Shown: in pieces, positions 32,957 to 42,465 of the stretch | How the letters are laid out: the number at the start of each line of letters is the position of its first letter | How positions within the stretch are numbered: position 1 is the first letter of the stretch | DNA from: Aquimarina aggregata | GTDB taxonomy: Bacteria > Bacteroidota > Bacteroidia > Flavobacteriales > Flavobacteriaceae | Reading direction: 5' to 3' | Length of the DNA stretch: 64,000 nt | Assembly: GCF_001632745.1 (NCBI RefSeq) | Contig: NZ_LQRT01000010.1 | Span: 25,678 to 89,677 of the forward strand | Notes under the pieces: generated by a model | What the model was told of the DNA's origin: nothing | Database searches by the model: none | What the model saw: only the letters and a program-made list of their open reading frames with translations | Translations under genes and position numbers: made by a program

Positions 32957-34348
32957 TTATTTATCCATTCTTACAATCTTTGGTGTAAAAGTTCCTAGTA
33001 CCTCTACCAATTCTTGTTGATTATTCATTACTTTTTTAATGTCTTTATAAGCCATTGGTGCCTCATCGATACCTCCACCGATAAGGGTAACGTCATGTGT
33101 TTTTAATTGCTGTTTTATATCACTTTTAGTGAATTTCTCTTTACACTTTCTACGAGAATGTAAACGTCCCGCACCATGAGAAGCAGAATTTAAACTCTTG
33201 TCATTTCCTAAGCCTCTAACAATAAAACCTGGTGCTGTCATAGAACCGGGAATGATCCCTAACTCACCTCTTGAAGCAGGTGTTGCTCCCTTGCGATGCA
33301 CAATACATTCTTTTTCGTTTATTGTTTCTTTCCAAGCAAAATTGTGATGATTTTCAATCTTTGCCACTGCTTTAGACCCTAACAATTTACCTATACGATA
33401 ATGAATATCATCATGACATGCTTTTGCGTAATCGCCTGCTAAATTCATTGCCAACCAATACTCTTGCCCATCGTGTGTGTTTAAATCTAGCCATGCCAAA
33501 TGCTGTACATTTTTAGGTAGCGGACACTGTTTGGTAGCTAAGTAGGTGTAATGCTTTGCAATATTTGCACCTAATCCTCTTGAACCACTATGCGATAAAA
33601 CACCAATATATTCGCCTATATCTAGATTCCATTCGTTATGAACATCTGTAATAGTTACCTTTCCAAATTCTACAAAATGATTACCTCCTCCTGACGTTCC
33701 CAATTGTTTAAAGGCTTTTACTTTGAGTCTTTTTAACAATGGGATATCATTAAATTCTTGTCTCTCAAAAATCTCATGATCATGTTTTTTGTCATGTGTT
33801 TCATACATTCCAAATTTGGTATGGTTAGACAAGATATTCTCTAGCTGATGTTTCTTTCCTTTAAGGTAAGATGTCTTTATTGGGTAAATAGTTAAGCACA
33901 TCCTACAGCCAATATCTACGCCAACACCATAAGGAATTACTGCATTTTCTGTCGCCAAAACACCCCCAATTGGTAAGCCATAACCCACATGCGCATCTGG
34001 CATTAAAGCTCCCGCAACCGCTATTGGTAATTTTAAGGCGTCATATAACTGATATTTTGCTTGTTCATCAATTTCGTTCTCGCCATAAATAGTAAAAGGA
34101 GCTCTTGTATTTTTTAGTTGATGCAACTTAACTTCTACAGGTTTTATTAAACCTTCAACCACTTTTCCCCAAATAGGATTATTCTGAAATTTTCCTGGAT
34201 TAAGCAATACTTCTTTTGCTTCTTCTAATATTCGTTCTTTCTTTTCTCTTTTTCTGTATCGATTGATTTGTCCTAATGCAATATTGATACTGTTATTCTT
34301 TGGGAAACCTAATTTTATTAAGTCTTTCCCTTTTAGTTTATTTCCCAT
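32957..34348 (-). CDS. rtcB: RNA-splicing ligase RtcB (RtcB2 type, PrfH-linked)
   Basis: A 463-residue RtcB ligase that joins RNA 2',3'-cyclic phosphate (or 3'-phosphate) and 5'-OH ends using GTP and manganese. Ligand motifs are present: GVGVDIGCRM (D145, C148), GTSGGGNHFVE (H224), LSHSGSRGLG (H253) and IENHHNFAWKE (H334/H335). The guanylylated His is H391 in SASHGAGR. It overlaps the preceding 113-aa gene by 16 bases and precedes a nucleotidyltransferase and PrfH, a context seen for RtcB2. Candidate damaged targets are rRNA or tRNA cut by ribotoxins. Confidence 0.95.
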   Translation of the reverse strand: MGNKLKGKDLIKLGFPKNNSINIALGQINRYRKREKKERILEEAKEVLLNPGKFQNNPIWGKVVEGLIKPVEVKLHQLKNTRAPFTIYGENEIDEQAKYQLYDALKLPIAVAGALMPDAHVGYGLPIGGVLATENAVIPYGVGVDIGCRMCLTIYPIKTSYLKGKKHQLENILSNHTKFGMYETHDKKHDHEIFERQEFNDIPLLKRLKVKAFKQLGTSGGGNHFVEFGKVTITDVHNEWNLDIGEYIGVLSHSGSRGLGANIAKHYTYLATKQCPLPKNVQHLAWLDLNTHDGQEYWLAMNLAGDYAKACHDDIHYRIGKLLGSKAVAKIENHHNFAWKETINEKECIVHRKGATPASRGELGIIPGSMTAPGFIVRGLGNDKSLNSASHGAGRLHSRRKCKEKFTKSDIKQQLKTHDVTLIGGGIDEAPMAYKDIKKVMNNQQELVEVLGTFTPKIVRMDK

Positions 34349-34674
34349 GTTATCTTTTCTTTTAAAATATCCTGAATCGAATATTTTTTTATGCCTTTAA
34401 GCGCTCTTTTTGTCTTTAATTTTTCTTTTTCTAGATGAGATTGATACCAATAATCTTTCCATCTATTTAATTTTTGGTCTGCCTCAAAATAACCCCTTTT
34501 TAAAAGCTGTTGTTCGAGTAAAGCAGACTCACTCTCTAATAGTGGATCAATGCGTTTTGAATGCGTTACATAGGCTCTTGTATATTTGACTCTGTAAGCT
34601 CCTTTTGGTATTCTTATATAGAATCTAAGTTTTAATTTTTTGCGCTCATTCTTATAGTAGAATGGTGTACACAT
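34333..34674 (-). CDS. Small basic protein of the RtcB-PrfH operon, 113 aa
   Basis: A 113-residue, highly Lys/Arg-rich protein. The start may be the ATG at 34674 (MCTPFYYKNERKKLK); no later in-frame Met precedes the conserved-looking RFYIRIPKGAYRVKYTRAYV. The C-terminal third is helical and charged (WYQSHLEKEKLKTKRALKGI). It overlaps the RtcB start by 16 bases, implying translational coupling. I do not recognise the family; the charge suggests RNA or ribosome contact, which is inference only. Confidence 0.7.
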   Translation of the reverse strand: MCTPFYYKNERKKLKLRFYIRIPKGAYRVKYTRAYVTHSKRIDPLLESESALLEQQLLKRGYFEADQKLNRWKDYWYQSHLEKEKLKTKRALKGIKKYSIQDILKEKITWEIN

Positions 34675-34734
34675 ACATTGTGCCTTAAAGCTTAATTTGT
34701 TAAATTGCTTTTTGTTTATAGTCGGAAAATCTTT

Positions 34735-35022
34735 CTAAATAAGGTGTTTTGAGGTTTGATACAGCCACTTTTTTTGTGCCTCTATTTTTGTTCTACCCCA
34801 AAAAGCTTTTTCGATCTTATCATATACTTCTAAAATAGCTGCTTTATTCTTGTATCGTTCTACTTTATGAGTAATTATAATTTCTTTAAACCAACCATGA
34901 CGAATAGGCTTTTTTAACTCTATATAACCTAGTTCTCGCATTTCTTTCCTGATTTCAGAACGTCTTTTCCAAATGCGACGCACTTCCTTCTCTCTTTTTT
35001 CTTTGAGATGCTTTCGTGTCAA
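34735..35022 (-). CDS. Small basic protein, first gene of the RtcB-PrfH operon, 95 aa
   Basis: A 95-residue protein opening with MTRKHLKEKREKEVRRIWK, a strongly basic helix, then ELGYIELKKPIRHGWFKEII and a C-terminal segment with WGRTKIEAQKKWLYQTS. The pattern of a short beta-rich unit plus basic helices suggests nucleic-acid binding. It lies 60 bases before the 113-aa gene and just after a terminator hairpin at 35085-35118. It may share distant similarity with the 113-aa protein (both have an aromatic-rich strand followed by a TH-basic stretch), but this is weak. Confidence 0.68.
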   Translation of the reverse strand: MTRKHLKEKREKEVRRIWKRRSEIRKEMRELGYIELKKPIRHGWFKEIIITHKVERYKNKAAILEVYDKIEKAFWGRTKIEAQKKWLYQTSKHLI

Positions 35023-35084
35023 TTATCATGTATTAATCTTACTATTGGTTTCGTGAAGATTCTTGTATGACCTACAATGGCATA

Positions 35085-35118
35085 CAAAAAAGTCCGAAAC
35101 TTTTTATGGCTTCGGACT
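35085..35118 (-). terminator. Intrinsic terminator/attenuator before the RtcB-PrfH operon
   Basis: On the minus strand, AGTCCGAA and TTCGGACT pair over 8 bp around a 12-base loop, and a run of six T residues follows (35090-35085). It lies only 62 bases upstream of the first gene of the repair operon, downstream of a promoter and a 28-codon ORF. Placement suggests regulated read-through, or simply the end of a small transcript. Confidence 0.72.
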
Positions 35119-35144
35119 CTTTTAATATGATAGATGCAATCTAT

Positions 35145-35231
35145 TTAATAAGGAAAGTAGTCTCGAAGCAGATGCACAAAAGAACCTAGTTCTCTCTGCA
35201 TGGTATTATGTAACTTGGTAAATAACATCAT
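35145..35231 (-). CDS. Possible 28-aa leader peptide
   Basis: ATG 35231 opens a frame MMLFTKLHNTMQRELG followed by SFVHLLRDYFPY and TAA. It lies about 31 bases downstream of a predicted transcription start and 27 bases upstream of the terminator hairpin. The surrounding RNA can form other stems (GAAC-cta-GTTC; ATAGAT-gca-ATCTAT). Whether it is translated is not shown by sequence. It could be a leader peptide or a chance frame in a structured RNA. Confidence 0.4.
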   Translation of the reverse strand: MMLFTKLHNTMQRELGSFVHLLRDYFPY

Positions 35232-35269
35232 TACTTCGTATTTATAATTATTTGTGCTTTATTGCGATG

Positions 35270-35300
35270 CAAACCTATAACGTTTTTTTAAACTAAACAA
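35270..35300 (-). promoter_or_regulatory. Predicted promoter, TTG-N20-TAGGTTTG
   Basis: On the minus strand TTG at 35300-35298 is followed after 20 bases by TAGGTTTG at 35277-35270. This is a good fit to the Bacteroidetes promoter consensus (TTG, 17-21 bases, TAnnTTTG). It would drive the leader region and, past the terminator, the RtcB-PrfH operon. Confidence 0.6.
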
Positions 35301-35470
35301 GAAAAAATAAATTTTAATATATTGACAATCAGTCTTTTAAATTAATTTTAGACAATAAATTCCCTGTCCGTATTATACGGATAACAGCTACTTTTCATAA
35401 CTATCTGTTAGGCTGATATTTAACTTTAAACTCACATTTTCTCAAATCAGAAAAAAAATTATAAAAAAAA

Positions 35471-35490
35471 GCGTCCAATTTCTTGGACGC
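35471..35490 (-). terminator. Bidirectional intrinsic terminator
   Basis: GCGTCCAA and TTGGACGC pair over 8 bp around a 4-base loop, flanked by eight A on the left and five T on the right, so it can stop transcripts from either side. On the minus strand it ends the 35661-37559 unit, 170 bases past the stop. Along with the leader elements listed, this accounts for the structured parts of the 638-base spacer 35023-35660. Confidence 0.8.
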
Positions 35491-35660
35491 TTTTTAGATT
35501 TTATATCTTTTTAAAGTTTTTACCTATTTCATACCCAACAGAAATAGCTTTTCGGCATCCCTTTTATATTTAATTAGTATACTAATCATAGGTCTAAACT
35601 TGTTTTTGTTTACAATTATTAAGTGCAAAGATGCCATTATTTTTTAATTTCTAAAAGGAA

Positions 35661-36077
35661 TTAAAAAAAATTCATTTCGACCTTATCCCACACTTTTCTT
35701 ATATAAGGTGTAATTGAAAAGATATTTTTCGCATCTTTTTCTTCTAAGAGACTCCAATACTTAATAATAGAAAAGTGTAAAAAGCATTCTTTTTCTAGAA
35801 TGATTCTACAAACTTCCCACAGTTCTTTGATTTCAATATCTTCTTCAGAAAAACCATCATCAAAAGAAGAAACTATTAAGCTCATCAGAGTAAATTTATC
35901 ATTATCATTATCTAATTCAGTTTGATATATTTTGAGAAAATCTGATAATCTTCCTGAATCAGCTACTATAAATTCCCAATCTTGTATCGATTCTTCCCAG
36001 TATAACCCCAAACGATTAGATAATTTTTTTTCAGATATTCCATTTGGATATCTTGTATATTGGTCTTCAATATTCAT
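35661..36077 (-). CDS. Hypothetical protein downstream of second RtcB, 138 aa
   Basis: A 138-residue acidic protein (MNIEDQYTRYPNGISEKK...) with no signal peptide and no motif I recognise. Mostly helical, with aromatic residues (WEESIQDWEFIVADS, FLHFSIIKYWSLLEEKD). It starts 90 bases after the stop of the second RtcB gene, with no terminator visible between, so it may be cotranscribed. The composition recalls small immunity or sensor proteins, but this is only an impression. Confidence 0.6.
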   Translation of the reverse strand: MNIEDQYTRYPNGISEKKLSNRLGLYWEESIQDWEFIVADSGRLSDFLKIYQTELDNDNDKFTLMSLIVSSFDDGFSEEDIEIKELWEVCRIILEKECFLHFSIIKYWSLLEEKDAKNIFSITPYIRKVWDKVEMNFF

Positions 36078-36167
36078 TCTTTAAGTGCTATAATAGTTCT
36101 AAAATCTAGAGAAGCAAAGCCTCAAGCCCTACTCCTCCATTCAACTGCAAACAAGATTTCTATACTC

Positions 36168-37683
<1,516 letters not shown>

Positions 37684-37720
37684 GACATATTTATTTTTTA
37701 TTTTTCAAAAAAACACACTT

Positions 37721-38740
37721 ATGGCGCTAAACAAAAATGCTCTAATTCGTTACAAAACCATTGATAAATGTCTTCAGAATAATTATCGACAATGGACATT
37801 AGATGATTTGATAGAAGCATGTTCAGACACACTATATGAATATGAAGGAAGGTCGGTTAATGTGAGCAAACGAACTGTTCAGTTAGATATACAGATGATG
37901 CGTAGTGATAAATTAGGCTACAATGCTCCAATTGTTGTTTACAATAAGAAGTATTACAAATATGAAGAAGAGGGTTATTCTATTACAGATATTCCTTTAA
38001 ATGAAAATGATATGAATGTATTATCTGAAACAGTTGAAATGTTAAAACAGTTTAAAGACTTTTCTTTGTTTTCTGAATTAGGCGGAATCATTCAGCGTTT
38101 AGAAGATAAAGTATATACTGAAAAGACTGATCAATCAGCCATAATTCATCTAGATAAAAATGAGAAATTAAAAGGTCTAGAACATTTAGATGTTTTGTAT
38201 CAAGCCATCATTAAGAAAATGGTTTTAAAAATAAAATACCAATCTTTTAAGGCAAGAGAAGCTTCTGAGATTGTTTTTCATCCATATATATTAAAAGAAT
38301 ATAATAATCGTTGGTTTTTAATAGGAAGACCAGGAATAGAGGCAAAAAAGCCAATAGTTACTTTTGCCTTAGATAGAATTGTCGACATTGATTATGATAC
38401 GTCAATTACTTATAAGAACAATAACTTTAATGGTGATGAATATTATAAAGATGTTATTGGCGTAACTGTTTCTAACACAAGAGCAGAACGCATTCAATTT
38501 TGGGTAGACAAGAAAAATGCGCCCTATGTAATCACTAAACCATTTCATAGTTCTCAAAGAATAATCAAGAAAACTGATGATGGTATTATTTTTAATATTT
38601 TCGTTCAGATTAATTTTGAATTAGAGCGCTTGATTTTAGGATTTGGAGATGCAATAGAAGTTATTAAACCCAAAAGACTGAGAGATCGAATGAAACGGAA
38701 GCTTGAAAAAGCTGCAGGGTTTTATGAAAATTTAGCTTAA
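37721..38740 (+). CDS. WYL-domain transcriptional regulator
   Basis: A 339-residue protein. A winged helix-turn-helix is at the N-terminus (IRYKTIDKCLQNNYRQWTLD, VSKRTVQLDIQMMRSDKL). A WYL domain begins around residue 160 (LKIKYQSFKAREASEIVFHP, EYNNRWFLIGRP, where the signature reads RWFL), with a C-terminal WCX-like extension. WYL domains sense ligands such as nucleic-acid fragments and often control defence or RNA-repair genes. It is transcribed away from the second RtcB gene across a spacer with three inverted repeats, so it very likely regulates that ligase. Confidence 0.88.
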   Translation: MALNKNALIRYKTIDKCLQNNYRQWTLDDLIEACSDTLYEYEGRSVNVSKRTVQLDIQMMRSDKLGYNAPIVVYNKKYYKYEEEGYSITDIPLNENDMNVLSETVEMLKQFKDFSLFSELGGIIQRLEDKVYTEKTDQSAIIHLDKNEKLKGLEHLDVLYQAIIKKMVLKIKYQSFKAREASEIVFHPYILKEYNNRWFLIGRPGIEAKKPIVTFALDRIVDIDYDTSITYKNNNFNGDEYYKDVIGVTVSNTRAERIQFWVDKKNAPYVITKPFHSSQRIIKKTDDGIIFNIFVQINFELERLILGFGDAIEVIKPKRLRDRMKRKLEKAAGFYENLA

Positions 38741-38771
38741 AAGTTGTTCAATCGTACGTTCTTTAAAAGAA

Positions 38772-38812
38772 AAAATCCGCATTCATTGTTTCTACAACGA
38801 ATAACGGATTTT
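38772..38812 (-). terminator. Intrinsic terminator after tRNA-Leu
   Basis: AAAATCCG (38772-38779) and CGGATTTT (38805-38812) enclose further pairing (ATTC/GAAT, TTGT/ACAA). On the minus strand T-rich sequence (TTTTTTCTTTT) follows. It lies 6 bases beyond the tRNA 3' end and also faces the end of the WYL gene. Confidence 0.8.
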
Positions 38813-38818
38813 CATCTG

Positions 38819-38900
38819 TACTCAAGGTGGGAATCGAACCCACACTTCCGAAGAAACTGGATTTTGAATCCAGCGCGTCTACCAATTCCGCCACTTGAGC
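38819..38900 (-). tRNA. tRNA-Leu (anticodon CAA)
   Basis: On the minus strand the sequence starts GCTCAAG and its 3' strand CTTGAGT closes the acceptor stem, with A73 following. The anticodon stem-loop CTGGA-TTCAAAA-TCCAG gives anticodon CAA (Leu, UUG). The long variable arm (TTTCTTCGGAAG) and the T-arm (GTGGGTTCGATTCCCAC) mark it as a class II leucine tRNA. CCA is not encoded, as is common in Bacteroidetes. Confidence 0.96.
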
Positions 38901-38985
38901 CTATTTGGATGGCAAAATTAGCAAAATATTCGTTTCTCACCATCAAATAAGTGATAAAATAAGGGTAAGAGTTGAAATAAATTTT

Positions 38986-38993
38986 TAAATTTG
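38986..38993 (+). promoter_or_regulatory. Possible -7 element for prs-rplY
   Basis: TAAATTTG matches the TAnnTTTG consensus, 54 bases before the prs ATG. A TTG lies only 11 bases upstream, closer than the usual -33 box, so the prediction is weak. It is the only good -7 match in the spacer after the tRNA. Confidence 0.35.
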
Positions 38994-39047
38994 CACCTTG
39001 TTTTCAAAAAATAAATTTTAACACATTACTATACAACACTTTACCCT

Positions 39048-39989
39048 ATGTCAACTGCAGTCCCTGAAGCCAAATTTTTCGCATGTAATCAAAGTACCGA
39101 ACTTGCAGAAAAAATAGTGAGTGCTTATGGCGCTAAACTTGGTAATGTGATAACATCAACGTATAGTGATGGTGAATTTCAACCTTCTTTTGAAGAATCA
39201 GTACGCGGATCACGAGTTTTTATTATAGGATCAACACACCCTAGTTCTGATCACTTAATGGAAATGTTATTAATGCTAGATGCTGCAAAAAGAGCATCAG
39301 CGCGACATATAACTGCCGTTCTTCCGTATTACGGATGGGCAAGACAAGATAGAAAAGACAAACCAAGAGTTCCTATAGCAGCAAAGTTAATTGCTAAAAT
39401 GCTAGAAACTGCTGGTGCAACCCGAATTATCACTATGGATTTGCATGCAGATCAAATTCAAGGTTTTTTCGAAAAACCAGTAGATCACTTATTTGCATCA
39501 ACTATATTTTTACCATACTTACAATCACTAAATTTGAGTGACCTTACTATTGCATCACCAGATATGGGTGGCTCTAAAAGAGCATACGCATATTCTAAAG
39601 CTTTAAAAAGTGACGTAGTAATATGTTACAAACAAAGAGCTAAAGCAAATGTAATTTCTCATATGGAATTAATCGGGGATGTTACAGGAAAAAATGTGGT
39701 ATTAGTAGATGATATGGTAGATACTGCAGGAACCTTAACTAAGGCAGCAGATTTAATGATAGAACGTGGTGCAAAAAGCGTAAGAGCTATTTGTACACAC
39801 CCTATCCTTTCTGGTACCGCATATGAGCGATTAGAAAATTCAAAATTAGAAGAATTGATTGTAACCGATTCAATTCCCCTAAAACAAACAAGTAATAAGA
39901 TTAGAGTAGTTAGTTGTGCAGATTTATTTGCCGATGTGATGCACAGAGTACATCACAATGAATCTATCAGCTCTAAATTTATAATGTAG
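39048..39989 (+). CDS. prs: Ribose-phosphate pyrophosphokinase
   Basis: A 313-residue PRPP synthetase, making PRPP from ribose 5-phosphate and ATP for nucleotide and histidine synthesis. Signatures are present: FSDGEF-like TYSDGEFQPSFEESVRG, YYGWARQDRKDKPRVPI, the pyrophosphate loop DLHADQIQGFF and the PRPP-binding loop VVLVDDMVDTAGTL. Length is normal. The rplY gene follows after 26 bases, a common Bacteroidetes pair. Confidence 0.97.
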   Translation: MSTAVPEAKFFACNQSTELAEKIVSAYGAKLGNVITSTYSDGEFQPSFEESVRGSRVFIIGSTHPSSDHLMEMLLMLDAAKRASARHITAVLPYYGWARQDRKDKPRVPIAAKLIAKMLETAGATRIITMDLHADQIQGFFEKPVDHLFASTIFLPYLQSLNLSDLTIASPDMGGSKRAYAYSKALKSDVVICYKQRAKANVISHMELIGDVTGKNVVLVDDMVDTAGTLTKAADLMIERGAKSVRAICTHPILSGTAYERLENSKLEELIVTDSIPLKQTSNKIRVVSCADLFADVMHRVHHNESISSKFIM

Positions 39990-40015
39990 TAAATTAATAA
40001 TTAATAAATTTTAAA

Positions 40016-40639
40016 ATGAAATCATTAACAATCAATGCATCTCAAAGAGAAAGCGTAGGCAAGAAAGCAACAAAAGCCTTACGTAATGCTGGACAGGTAC
40101 CTTGTGTTATTTACGGTGGAGACACTATTGTACACTTTGCAGCGCCAGAAATTGCTTTTAAAAACTTAGTGTACACTCCAGACGTTCATACCGTGGTAAT
40201 AGCGTTGGATAATGGTACTAAGATAAATGCTATCTTACAGGATATTCAATTTCATCCTGTAACCGATAAAATTTTACACATCGATTTTGTTGAAATCTTT
40301 GACGACAAGCCAATCACTATGGAAGTTCCTTTCCAAACTACTGGAAATGCAAGAGGAGTTCTTGCTGGTGGGGTTTTACGTTTTAACCTAAGACGTATTA
40401 AAGTTAAAGGTCTTGCTTCAAAATTACCAGATGTAATCGAAGGAGATATCTCAAACCTTAGAATCGGAAACAAATTACTAGTAACAAGTCTTGCTAGTGA
40501 GGATTATACTATCCTACACCCAGATAACACTGTGGTTTGTATGGTGAAAACTTCTCGTACTGCTGTTGCAGATGATGAAGATGATGAAGAAGAAGGTGGA
40601 GAAGCTCCAGCTGCGGAAGCTCCCGCTGCTGAAGCATAA
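40016..40639 (+). CDS. rplY: 50S ribosomal protein L25/general stress protein Ctc
   Basis: A 207-residue long-form L25 (TL5/Ctc type) that binds 5S rRNA. The N-terminal L25 domain ([31 protein letters not shown]) is followed by the beta C-terminal domain ([40 protein letters not shown]). An acidic tail with an Asp/Glu run and an alanine-proline repeat ([12 protein letters not shown]) ends the protein, as in many flavobacterial homologues. A strong terminator follows. Confidence 0.95.
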   Translation: MKSLTINASQRESVGKKATKALRNAGQVPCVIYGGDTIVHFAAPEIAFKNLVYTPDVHTVVIALDNGTKINAILQDIQFHPVTDKILHIDFVEIFDDKPITMEVPFQTTGNARGVLAGGVLRFNLRRIKVKGLASKLPDVIEGDISNLRIGNKLLVTSLASEDYTILHPDNTVVCMVKTSRTAVADDEDDEEEGGEAPAAEAPAAEA

Positions 40640-40661
40640 ATCATAAAGTGTATACGCATAT

Positions 40662-40697
40662 AAAAGCATTCTGATATGATATCAGAATGCTTTTTTT
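40662..40697 (+). terminator. Intrinsic terminator after rplY
   Basis: AAAAGCATTCTGATA and TATCAGAATGCTTTT pair over 15 bp around a 3-base loop, then more T residues follow. Lies 23 bases past the rplY stop. Confidence 0.92.
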
Positions 40698-40771
40698 ATT
40701 TTTGTACAGATTTTGAGAGCAAAGTTTAATGAACATACAATTATAACATTCTCTCAATTAAAAAATAGCGT

Positions 40772-41398
40772 ATGATTTCTGGTATCAGAAAATTATTCTC
40801 AATAAAAGAAAAAGAAACTCGAGAAGACCTTATGAAAAAATTTCTTGTAGTTGGTCTTGGTAATATAGGGCCAAAATATCATAACACTCGCCACAATATC
40901 GGTTTTAAAGTGCTAGACGCTTTAGCTAAAGCCGAAGAACTCACTTTTGAAACTCAAAAGCTAGGAGATTTAACCACATATAAATTTAAAGGAAGGACAA
41001 TTATTCTTTTAAAACCCAGCACCTATATGAATTTAAGTGGTAAAGCCGTTAGATATTGGCTAGAGAAAGAAAAAATACCCTTAGAAAATTTACTAGTCGT
41101 TACAGATGATATCAATCTTTCTTTTGGCACCATACGATTAAAAGGTAAAGGAAGTGCTGGTGGTCATAATGGCCTTAAGGATATAGAAGCACAATTAAAT
41201 ACTTCAAAATATTGCAGATTTAGATTTGGTGTAGGAGCAGAATTTAGTAAAGGGCGTCAAGTAGATTATGTTCTTGGAGAATGGAATAATGAAGAAGAAT
41301 CAGCTATGCCAGAACGACTAGATATAGGAATCGCAATAATTAAATCATTTGCTACAGCAGGACTTGCAAATACTATGAACACCTTTAACGGAAAATAA
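40772..41398 (+). CDS. pth: Peptidyl-tRNA hydrolase
   Basis: A 208-residue Pth, which recycles peptidyl-tRNA dropped from ribosomes. The core signature VVGLGNIGPKYHNTRHNIGF contains the catalytic His, and DDINLSFGTIRLKGKGSAGG and GHNGLKDIEAQL complete the active site. The first 20 residues (MISGIRKLFSIKEKETRED) form an extension also common in flavobacterial Pth; a start at Met21 (MKKFLVVG) is possible. Confidence 0.94.
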   Translation: MISGIRKLFSIKEKETREDLMKKFLVVGLGNIGPKYHNTRHNIGFKVLDALAKAEELTFETQKLGDLTTYKFKGRTIILLKPSTYMNLSGKAVRYWLEKEKIPLENLLVVTDDINLSFGTIRLKGKGSAGGHNGLKDIEAQLNTSKYCRFRFGVGAEFSKGRQVDYVLGEWNNEEESAMPERLDIGIAIIKSFATAGLANTMNTFNGK

Positions 41399-41532
41399 AT
41401 ACAAAAATTCATCGTATTTCCTTAATTTTATACCACAAGAAAAAGCTATCATGTTTTGATGTTCAAACTATTGCATTTAACAAAAAACTGAACATCATAA
41501 AACTATAGTAATTTTATCAAAAATCAGACTTT

Positions 41533-42465
41533 TTGAAACGTTATACAGACGCTAAAACATACGAAAGACTAAGACCTTCGGTCGTTACTATAGGCACCTT
41601 TGATGGTGTACATATTGGTCATAAAAAAATAATCGAACGCTTACTAGAAAGTGCTAATAGAGACGGTTTAGAATCTATAATCCTAACTTTCTTTCCGCAT
41701 CCCAGAATGGTCTTGCAACAAGACTCTGGTATTAAACTCATTAACACGATTGAGGAGCGCATACAAATCTTAGAAAAAACCGGTTTAGATAGCCTTGTAA
41801 TTCACCCGTTTACGCAAGAGTTTTCTCGTTTGACCGCTGGAGAATACGTGCAACAAATGCTAATTGACTGTCTAGACATACGCCACGTAATTATTGGATA
41901 TGATCATAGATTTGGACGTAATCGTAATTCTAATATTACTGATTTAGCATCCTATGGCATTCAAAATGATTTTACGGTAGAAGAAATCTCTAAACAAGAT
42001 ATCGACGATGTGGCTATAAGTTCTACAAAAATTCGAGAAGCACTTTTACAAGGAGACGTCGCTAAAGCTAATACGTACTTGGGCTATCAATTCATGTTAA
42101 CAGGAAAAGTGATAAAAGGCAAAGAACTAGGACGTAAACTTAATTACCCTACAGCCAACCTACACATTGCAGAAGATTATAAATTAGTCCCCAAAAATGG
42201 AGTTTATATTGTAAAGTCCCATATAGATGGAAAGACATATTTTGGTATGATGAACATAGGTACAAACCCTACTGTAAATGGCACTACACAAAGTATAGAG
42301 ACTCACTTTTTTGATGCAGATTTCAATCTTTATGACAAAAAGATCCAAATACAAATGCTTAAGCGAATACGAGACGAGAAAAAATTTGATTCAATTGCAG
42401 AGCTTCAAGATGCCATGCAACAAGATGAAGATTTCTCTCGCGAATATATAGATTCTTTGGTATGA
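41533..42465 (+). CDS. ribF: Bifunctional riboflavin kinase/FAD synthetase
   Basis: A 310-residue RibF. The N-terminal FMN adenylyltransferase has VVTIGTFDGVHIGHKKIIER (GTFDGVHxGH) and the ISSTKIREALLQGDVAKAN motif. The C-terminal flavokinase has GRKLNYPTANL and YFGMMNIGTNPTV with FETHF-like IETHFFD. No in-frame ATG lies upstream before a stop, so the start is the TTG at 41533, where the sequence begins just as in relatives. The next gene overlaps by 4 bases. Confidence 0.95.
   Translation: MKRYTDAKTYERLRPSVVTIGTFDGVHIGHKKIIERLLESANRDGLESIILTFFPHPRMVLQQDSGIKLINTIEERIQILEKTGLDSLVIHPFTQEFSRLTAGEYVQQMLIDCLDIRHVIIGYDHRFGRNRNSNITDLASYGIQNDFTVEEISKQDIDDVAISSTKIREALLQGDVAKANTYLGYQFMLTGKVIKGKELGRKLNYPTANLHIAEDYKLVPKNGVYIVKSHIDGKTYFGMMNIGTNPTVNGTTQSIETHFFDADFNLYDKKIQIQMLKRIRDEKKFDSIAELQDAMQQDEDFSREYIDSLV

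Noticed and set aside
38744..38950. A 68-codon open frame on the plus strand across the tRNA region.
   Set aside because: It overlaps the tRNA-Leu gene and its terminator on the opposite strand and has no supporting features.
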